Below, piece by piece: positions 59,668-64,000 of a stretch of 64,000 nucleotides of DNA. Source of the DNA: Paramagnetospirillum kuznetsovii (GTDB lineage Bacteria > Pseudomonadota > Alphaproteobacteria > Rhodospirillales > Magnetospirillaceae); assembly GCF_003284725.1 (NCBI RefSeq), contig NZ_PGTO01000011.1, positions 57,232 through 121,231 of the forward strand, given 5' to 3'. The notes under the pieces were generated by a model. It was given only the letters and a program-made list of their open reading frames with translations. It was not told where the DNA came from and did no database searches. Both the position numbers and the translations under genes were made by a program. Position 1 is the stretch's first letter, and each line of letters begins with the position of its first letter.

Positions 59668-61878
59668 ATGAGCAAGATCACTCCCGAAGTCATTGCCTCC
59701 CACGGCTTCAAGGCCGACGAATACGCCAAGATCCTCGAAATCCTCGGCCGCGAGCCCAATCTGACCGAACTGGGTATCTTCTCGGTGATGTGGTCCGAGC
59801 ATTGCTCGTACAAGTCGTCTAAGAAGTGGCTGAAGACCCTGCCCACCAAGGCGCCCTGGGTGATCTGCGGCCCCGGCGAGAATGCCGGCATCATCGATAT
59901 CGGCGACGGCGACGCCATCGTCTTCAAGATGGAAAGCCACAACCACCCCAGCTTCATCGAGCCCTATCAAGGCGCGGCGACCGGCGTCGGCGGCATCCTG
60001 CGCGACGTCTTCACCATGGGCGCGCGCCCCATCGCCAATATGAACGCCCTGCGCTTCGGCGATCCCTCTCACCCCAAGACCCGCCATCTGGTGGCGGGCG
60101 TGGTGGCGGGCATCGGCGGATACGGCAATTGCGTCGGCGTGCCCACCGTGGGCGGCGAGACCAATTTCCATTCCAGCTACAACGGCAACATCCTGGTCAA
60201 CGCCATGACCGTCGGCTTGGCCCAGAAGGACAACATCTTCTATTCGGCGGCGGCGGGCATCGGCAATCCGGTGGTCTATTTCGGCTCCAAGACCGGCCGC
60301 GACGGCATCCACGGCGCCACCATGGCCAGCGCCGAGTTCGACGAGAAGTCGGACGAGAAGCGTCCCACCGTGCAGGTGGGCGATCCCTTCACCGAGAAGC
60401 TGCTGATCGAGGCCTGCCTGGAACTGATGGCCACCGACACCATCGTCGCCATCCAGGATATGGGGGCCGCCGGTCTGACCTCGTCCTCGTTCGAGATGGC
60501 CTCCAAGGGCGGTCTCGGCATCGAGATGGACCTGGACGCGGTGCCCATGCGCGAAGACGGCATGACCGCCTACGAGATCATGCTGTCGGAAAGCCAGGAA
60601 CGCATGCTGATGGTCTTGAAGCCCGGCCCCGAGGCCGAGGCCAAGGCCAAGGCCATCATGGACAAGTGGGAACTGGACTTCGCCGTGGTGGGTCATCTGA
60701 CCGCGACGGGCCGCATGGTGCTGAAGCGTCATGGCGAGGTGGTGGCCGATCTGCCCATCGATCCGCTGGCGCTCGCCTCGCCGGAATACGACCGCCCCTG
60801 GGTGGCTCCGACCAAGCGTCCGGTGATCGACGCCAAGGAGGTCAAGGCGGTCTGCCCGGCCGAGGCCCTGAAGACCCTGCTGGCCTGCCCCGATCTGGCG
60901 TCCAAGCGCTGGATCTATCAGCAATACGACCACATGGTCATGGGCGACACCGTCCAGCGTCCGGGCGGCGACGCCGCCGTGGTGCGCATCCACGGCAAGG
61001 ACAAGGCGGTGGCCATCACCACCGACGTGACGCCGCGTTATGTGCTGGCCGACCCCTATGAAGGCGGCCGCCAGGCGGTGGCCGAGGCCTATCGCAACCT
61101 GTCGGCGGTGGGCGCCGTCCCCATGGCCATTACCGACAACCTGAATTTCGGCAATCCGGAAAAGCCCGAGATCATGGGCCAGATCGTCGAATCCATCCGC
61201 GGCATGGGCCAAGCCTGCCGCGAACTGGACTTCCCGGTCGTGTCCGGCAACGTCTCGCTCTACAACGAGACCCAGGGCGTCGCCATCCAGCCCACGCCCG
61301 CCATCGGCGGCGTCGGCCTGCTGGAGGACGTCAACAAGTCGGTGGGCCTCGCCTTCAAGGAAGAGGGCTCCTCCATCGTCCTGATCGGCGAGACCAAGGG
61401 CTGGTTGGGCGCCTCGCTCTATCTGCGCGAGATCTGCGGCTCGGAGGAGGGCGCTCCGCCGCCCGTCGCCCTGCACCGCGAACGCCGGGCCGGTGAACTG
61501 GTCCGCCAGTTGATCGGCGACGAGCAGGTTCTCGCCTGCCATGACGTATCCGATGGCGGCTTGCTGGTGGCGGTGGCCGAGATGGCCATGGCGTCCGCCG
61601 CTCACCTGGGGGCGCAATTGGATGCGCCCAGCAGCCTGCCGCTGCATGCGTGGTGCTTCGGCGAGGACCAGGGCCGCTATGTCCTGGAAGTCCGCGACAG
61701 CGATCTCGCCAGCGTGCTGGAAGAGGCGCTGGAACACGACACCGCCGCCCGCGTCATCGGCAAGACCGGCGGCCACGTCATCTCGGTCGGCGGCCGCGCC
61801 GTGCGGGTGGACGAACTGTTCGTCGCCAACGAAGGCTGGCTGCCCGCCTTCATGGGCGCGGAAATGTCGGGTCACTGA
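59668..61878 (+). CDS. purL: Phosphoribosylformylglycinamidine synthase subunit PurL (small form)
   Basis: A 736-residue small PurL, the ATP-dependent synthase subunit that needs PurQ and Pur[20 protein letters not shown] is near the start, followed by [19 protein letters not shown], the ATP-binding region [15 protein letters not shown] and a second half with [12 protein letters not shown]. The length matches PurL of Bacillus and alphaproteobacteria rather than the long fused E. coli form. bolA and grxD follow on the same strand. Confidence 0.96.
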   Translation: MSKITPEVIASHGFKADEYAKILEILGREPNLTELGIFSVMWSEHCSYKSSKKWLKTLPTKAPWVICGPGENAGIIDIGDGDAIVFKMESHNHPSFIEPYQGAATGVGGILRDVFTMGARPIANMNALRFGDPSHPKTRHLVAGVVAGIGGYGNCVGVPTVGGETNFHSSYNGNILVNAMTVGLAQKDNIFYSAAAGIGNPVVYFGSKTGRDGIHGATMASAEFDEKSDEKRPTVQVGDPFTEKLLIEACLELMATDTIVAIQDMGAAGLTSSSFEMASKGGLGIEMDLDAVPMREDGMTAYEIMLSESQERMLMVLKPGPEAEAKAKAIMDKWELDFAVVGHLTATGRMVLKRHGEVVADLPIDPLALASPEYDRPWVAPTKRPVIDAKEVKAVCPAEALKTLLACPDLASKRWIYQQYDHMVMGDTVQRPGGDAAVVRIHGKDKAVAITTDVTPRYVLADPYEGGRQAVAEAYRNLSAVGAVPMAITDNLNFGNPEKPEIMGQIVESIRGMGQACRELDFPVVSGNVSLYNETQGVAIQPTPAIGGVGLLEDVNKSVGLAFKEEGSSIVLIGETKGWLGASLYLREICGSEEGAPPPVALHRERRAGELVRQLIGDEQVLACHDVSDGGLLVAVAEMAMASAAHLGAQLDAPSSLPLHAWCFGEDQGRYVLEVRDSDLASVLEEALEHDTAARVIGKTGGHVISVGGRAVRVDELFVANEGWLPAFMGAEMSGH

Positions 61879-61889
61879 GGAGATTTGTC

Positions 61890-62147
61890 ATGCCCATGGA
61901 AGCAACCGATATCGAAGCCATGATCAAGGACGCCATTCCGGATGCCAGGGTCATCATCGAGGATTTGCGGGGCGACGGAGATCACTATTCCGCGCTGGTG
62001 ATTTCCGAGGTGTTCAAGGGAAAGAGCCGGGTCGCCCAGCACCAGCTGGTCTATGCCGCGCTGAAGGGCAAGATGGGCGGCGAGTTGCATGCCATGGCGC
62101 TGCAGACCTCCACGCCGGAAAACGCGCCCGACTTCGCCAAGGAGTAG
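61890..62147 (+). CDS. bolA: BolA family protein
   Basis: An 85-residue BolA protein with VIIEDLRGDGDHYSALVISEVF and the conserved RVAQHQLVYAALKGKMGGELHAMALQT split over the middle and end (HxxVYxxL with an invariant His). BolA proteins pair with CGFS glutaredoxins to bind [2Fe-2S] clusters; the partner grxD is 107 bases downstream. GAGGAG precedes ATG 61890, eleven bases after the purL stop. Confidence 0.93.
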   Translation: MPMEATDIEAMIKDAIPDARVIIEDLRGDGDHYSALVISEVFKGKSRVAQHQLVYAALKGKMGGELHAMALQTSTPENAPDFAKE

Positions 62148-62253
62148 GCTTGACCGCCCTCAATGTGGGATCGAATCGCGTCGCGCATGTTGCAGAGCGG
62201 CAGATTTGCCCCTAGATTAAATCAATTCCAGTTTTCTTGAGGATGCCTTTCCG

Positions 62254-62583
62254 ATGAACAATCCCGTTTTCGACCGCATCAAGCAGGATCTCAGCGAGAA
62301 CGACGTGGTGCTCTACATGAAGGGCACCCCCATGTTCCCGCAGTGCGGCTTTTCCGCCGCCGTGGTGCAGGTGCTGACCGATCTTGGCGTCAAATTCAAG
62401 GGTGTCGACATTCTGGTCGATCCCTCCTTGCGCGAAGCCATCAAGCAATTCGCCAATTGGCCGACCTTGCCGCAACTCTATGTGAAGGGCGAATTCGTCG
62501 GCGGTTGCGACATCGTGCGCGAGATGGCCGCCAGCGGCGAGTTGAAGCAGATGATGGCCGACAAGGGCGTCGCCGCCGCCTAA
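62254..62583 (+). CDS. grxD: Monothiol glutaredoxin (Grx4 type)
   Basis: A 109-residue CGFS glutaredoxin that carries [2Fe-2S] clusters. The active-site Cys31 is in PQCGFSAAVVQ, the cis-Pro in WPTLPQLYVKGEFVGGCDIV, and YMKGTP precedes the site. GAGGA lies upstream of ATG 62254. It probably acts with BolA in iron sensing or Fe-S transfer. Confidence 0.95.
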   Translation: MNNPVFDRIKQDLSENDVVLYMKGTPMFPQCGFSAAVVQVLTDLGVKFKGVDILVDPSLREAIKQFANWPTLPQLYVKGEFVGGCDIVREMAASGELKQMMADKGVAAA

Positions 62584-62591
62584 ACAGGTAG

Positions 62592-62626
62592 CCTCGGACG
62601 GGTGGGCGCAAAGCCCGCCCTCCGAG
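62592..62626 (+). terminator. Hairpin terminator after grxD
   Basis: CTCGGA-C-GGGTGGGC and GCCCGCCCTCCGAG pair with one bulge around a short loop, followed by TGTTCC. It probably ends the purQ-purL-bolA-grxD transcript. The T-run is weak. Confidence 0.5.
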
Positions 62627-62694
62627 TGTTCCGCGCCGTCATGATTGCGCCTACCATGATCCAAGCTGGAACAGCGGTCATGGGAGTGGCGATC

Positions 62695-62901
62695 ATGTCT
62701 CTTTGCTCCGATTGTGGGGATTACGTCCCCGTCCAAGAAGCCGTGCGCACCGGGTTGATCAACTCGGTCGATGTCTTTTCCGCCCGCAACGATATCCGTG
62801 GTTTCAACGCCTTCTGCCGGTGCGAGGGGTTCGTCAACACCTGCGCCAAGGAAGAGGTCGGCTGCCTGTGCTTCGAGGGCAAGGCCAGTCGTCGTCATTG
62901 A
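62695..62901 (+). CDS. Cys-rich small protein of unknown function
   Basis: A 68-residue protein with seven Cys: LCSDCGDY at the start (CxxC), then FCRC, NTC, and GCLC near the end. The pattern suggests a metal site (zinc or Fe-S), but no known family is recognised. ATG 62695 has GGGAG eight bases upstream; earlier in-frame starts would add a basic, unlikely N-terminus. It is followed by a strong bidirectional terminator. Confidence 0.6.
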   Translation: MSLCSDCGDYVPVQEAVRTGLINSVDVFSARNDIRGFNAFCRCEGFVNTCAKEEVGCLCFEGKASRRH

Positions 62902-62947
62902 TGGGCGTCGCCATTGAGGGGGCGTTCTCCTCTCCCCTCAATGCGAA

Positions 62948-62980
62948 ACGGCCCGGTGTTTCCACCGGGCCGTCTTTTTG
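62948..62980. terminator. Bidirectional Rho-independent terminator between the Cys-rich gene and rpsD
   Basis: ACGGCCCGGTG-TTTC-CACCGGGCCGT, an 11-bp perfect stem, is followed by CTTTTTG on the plus strand and by TTTCGC on the minus strand. It serves the Cys-rich gene (+) and rpsD (-). Confidence 0.88.
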
Positions 62981-62998
62981 TCCGCAAGAAGCAATCGA

Positions 62999-63616
62999 TC
63001 AGCGCGAATAGAATTCGACGACCAGATTGGGCTCCATCTGGACGGCGTAGGGCACGTCGGCCAGCTTGGGGATGCGGATGAACTTGCCCTTCATTTCCTT
63101 GTGATCGACTTCCAGATAATCGGGAATGTCGCGCTCGCCCGACTGGGCGGCTTCCAGGATCAGGGCCAAGTCCTTGGACTTCGGCTTCACGGAAATCTCG
63201 TCGCCTTCATTGCAGCGGTAGGACGCGATATTGACGCGCTTGCCGTTGACCCGGATGTGGCAGTGGTTGACCAACTGACGGGCGGCGAAGGGGGTGGGGG
63301 CGAACTTGAGGCGATAGACGATGGCGTCCAGACGGCATTCCAGCAGGCCGATCAGGTTCTCCGAGGTGTCGCCACGACGGCGCACGGCCTCGTCATACAG
63401 CCGACGGAACTGCTTCTCGCCGATATTGCCGTAGTAACCCTTCAGCTTCTGCTTGGCCATCAGCTGGGTGCCGAAATCCGACGGCTTCTTGCGGCGCTGA
63501 CCGTGCTGGCCGGGAGGATTCTCCTTGCCGCGGTTCAGCGGGCTCTTGGAGCGGCCCCACAGATTGGCGTTGAGGCGACGGTTGATCTTGTACTTGGCTT
63601 CAATACGCTTGCTCAT
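62999..63616 (-). CDS. rpsD: 30S ribosomal protein S4
   Basis: A 205-residue S4, which starts small-subunit assembly by binding 16S rRNA. It begins [21 protein letters not shown], keeps the N-terminal zinc-free variant, has the S4 RNA-binding domain ([24 protein letters not shown]) and ends [18 protein letters not shown] precedes ATG 63616. It stands alone, as is usual in alphaproteobacteria, with its own strong promoter. Confidence 0.97.
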   Translation of the reverse strand: MSKRIEAKYKINRRLNANLWGRSKSPLNRGKENPPGQHGQRRKKPSDFGTQLMAKQKLKGYYGNIGEKQFRRLYDEAVRRRGDTSENLIGLLECRLDAIVYRLKFAPTPFAARQLVNHCHIRVNGKRVNIASYRCNEGDEISVKPKSKDLALILEAAQSGERDIPDYLEVDHKEMKGKFIRIPKLADVPYAVQMEPNLVVEFYSR

Positions 63617-63744
63617 GGTCTTCCTTTTGCCCGATTTGATCGGTTGCGATGTTGTCCCGATAGTCCTGATCCGACGTAAAGTCGGGGGCGGGGTGGGCGC
63701 GCCCAAATGGCCGCACACCCGCGTTCTCGGGAGCGAAGGGCGGA

Positions 63745-63772
63745 ACTATACGGATCGAGAGGCGGATGTCAA
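63745..63772 (-). promoter_or_regulatory. rpsD promoter
   Basis: On the minus strand a perfect TTGACA (63772-63767) is separated by 16 bases from TATAGT (63750-63745). This near-consensus sigma-70 promoter gives a leader of about 120 bases before rpsD, long enough for S4 autoregulation, though no S4-binding pseudoknot could be confirmed by eye. Confidence 0.82.
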
Positions 63773-63792
63773 ATGTTTTGCCCTTGCTCGTT

Positions 63793-63850
63793 GGGCGCTG
63801 TCTCCGGCAGCTTGGCTTTCGCGCCATGAGGCATGCACCCTCAACGGGCT
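63793..63850 (-). repeat. Dispersed repeat (GCGCGAAAGCCAAG family), copy 4
   Basis: On the minus strand AGCCCGTTGAGGGTGC, CATGGCGCGAAAGCCAAG and CCGGAGACAGCGCCC align well with copy 1. It lies just upstream of the rpsD promoter. Confidence 0.68.
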
Positions 63851-64000
63851 GGGGCCAATCGACATTCAGGAAATTCGGCTGATTTCGGGCCGGAACGTCT
63901 GTCCAGTAGGAATTTTAGCCACAGATGATGGGGTGGACGGCCCCTGCTCACCGGCGTCGCAATGCGCCAAAGTGGTCGTTGGAAACAGACCATAAAGAGG

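Larger units (their letters stand above)
63617..64000. other. Region upstream of rpsD: promoter, dispersed repeat, then no gene seen
   Basis: It contains the rpsD promoter (63745-63772) and repeat copy 4 (63793-63850). From 63851 to the window end I see no gene, RNA or strong structure. The open frame that crosses the region runs over repeat and promoter DNA and into rpsD antisense and has no family character. Confidence 0.6.

Noticed and set aside
63525..63995. Plus-strand frame of ~156 residues at the window end
   Set aside because: It begins antisense to rpsD and runs through its promoter and a dispersed repeat; no ribosome site.
1..64000. CRISPR array, prophage or magnetosome genes
   Set aside because: No regularly spaced repeats, phage structural genes or mam/mms-like genes were seen anywhere in the window.

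Overview
The window is about 64 kb of GC-rich, densely packed bacterial chromosome. The gene set points to a magnetotactic-type alphaproteobacterium of the Rhodospirillales, probably Magnetospirillum/Paramagnetospirillum. The clues are an alphaproteobacterial RNase E with an acidic insert in its S1 domain, the DUF1476 ATP-synthase zeta-like protein, a PurS/PurQ/small-PurL purine system followed by bolA and a monothiol glutaredoxin, an aryl-CoA ligase, NnrS, and two hemerythrins. This is inference from gene content. No magnetosome genes, CRISPR array or rRNA are visible.

Layout. 0-9.6 kb: end of an RNase J gene, a hemerythrin, a minus-strand cluster (periplasmic binding protein, benzoate-type CoA ligase, quinone oxidoreductase) with a divergent GntR/FadR regulator whose probable operator overlaps the cluster promoter, pyruvate kinase, purC-purS with a proline-rich exported protein, and an NRDE protein. 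9.6-23.4 kb: DUF1476, a PAS-PAS-GGDEF diguanylate cyclase, a MeaB-type GTPase, RNase E with a long leader, the cell-wall genes amiC and PBP1A, a LOG-family protein, a metallo-beta-lactamase-fold hydrolase and an ArsB/NhaD-type transporter. 23.6-32.4 kb: tRNA-Ser(GCT), then an apparently accessory catabolic cluster (IclR regulator, ThDP enzyme, TRAP transporter, SDR, an uncharacterised tandem-duplicated protein, a GabD-like aldehyde dehydrogenase). 32.5-40.3 kb: an ABC transporter without a binding protein, a Mur-ligase-like protein divergent from an LD-carboxypeptidase (probably murein-peptide salvage), a low-GC patch with a DUF4145 gene bounded by a 61-bp duplication of the LD-carboxypeptidase 3' end, and an Mrp/ApbC ATPase. 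40.5-49.2 kb: hflK-hflC-degP, two small proteins, gmk-yicC, a HepT/MntA toxin-antitoxin pair, an SDR and a DHH phosphoesterase. 49.4-55.3 kb: hypothetical genes, an alpha/beta hydrolase, an isolated fliN, nnrS, a DUF1015 protein, serB and a second, ligand-poor hemerythrin. 55.6-64 kb: glgA-glk, a tyrosine-phosphatase-like protein, purQ, purL, bolA, grxD, a Cys-rich small protein and rpsD with a near-consensus promoter.

The intergenic DNA is rich in repeats. There are three copies of a two-hairpin REP-like element, a family of GC hairpins built round GGA/TCC, a MITE-like element with 30-bp perfect inverted repeats, and a dispersed repeat whose end supplies the ribosome binding sites of glk and purL. 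The purine genes are split: purC-purS lies 50 kb from purQ-purL and on the opposite strand. Several convergent gene pairs have stop codons nested in a shared four-base overlap.
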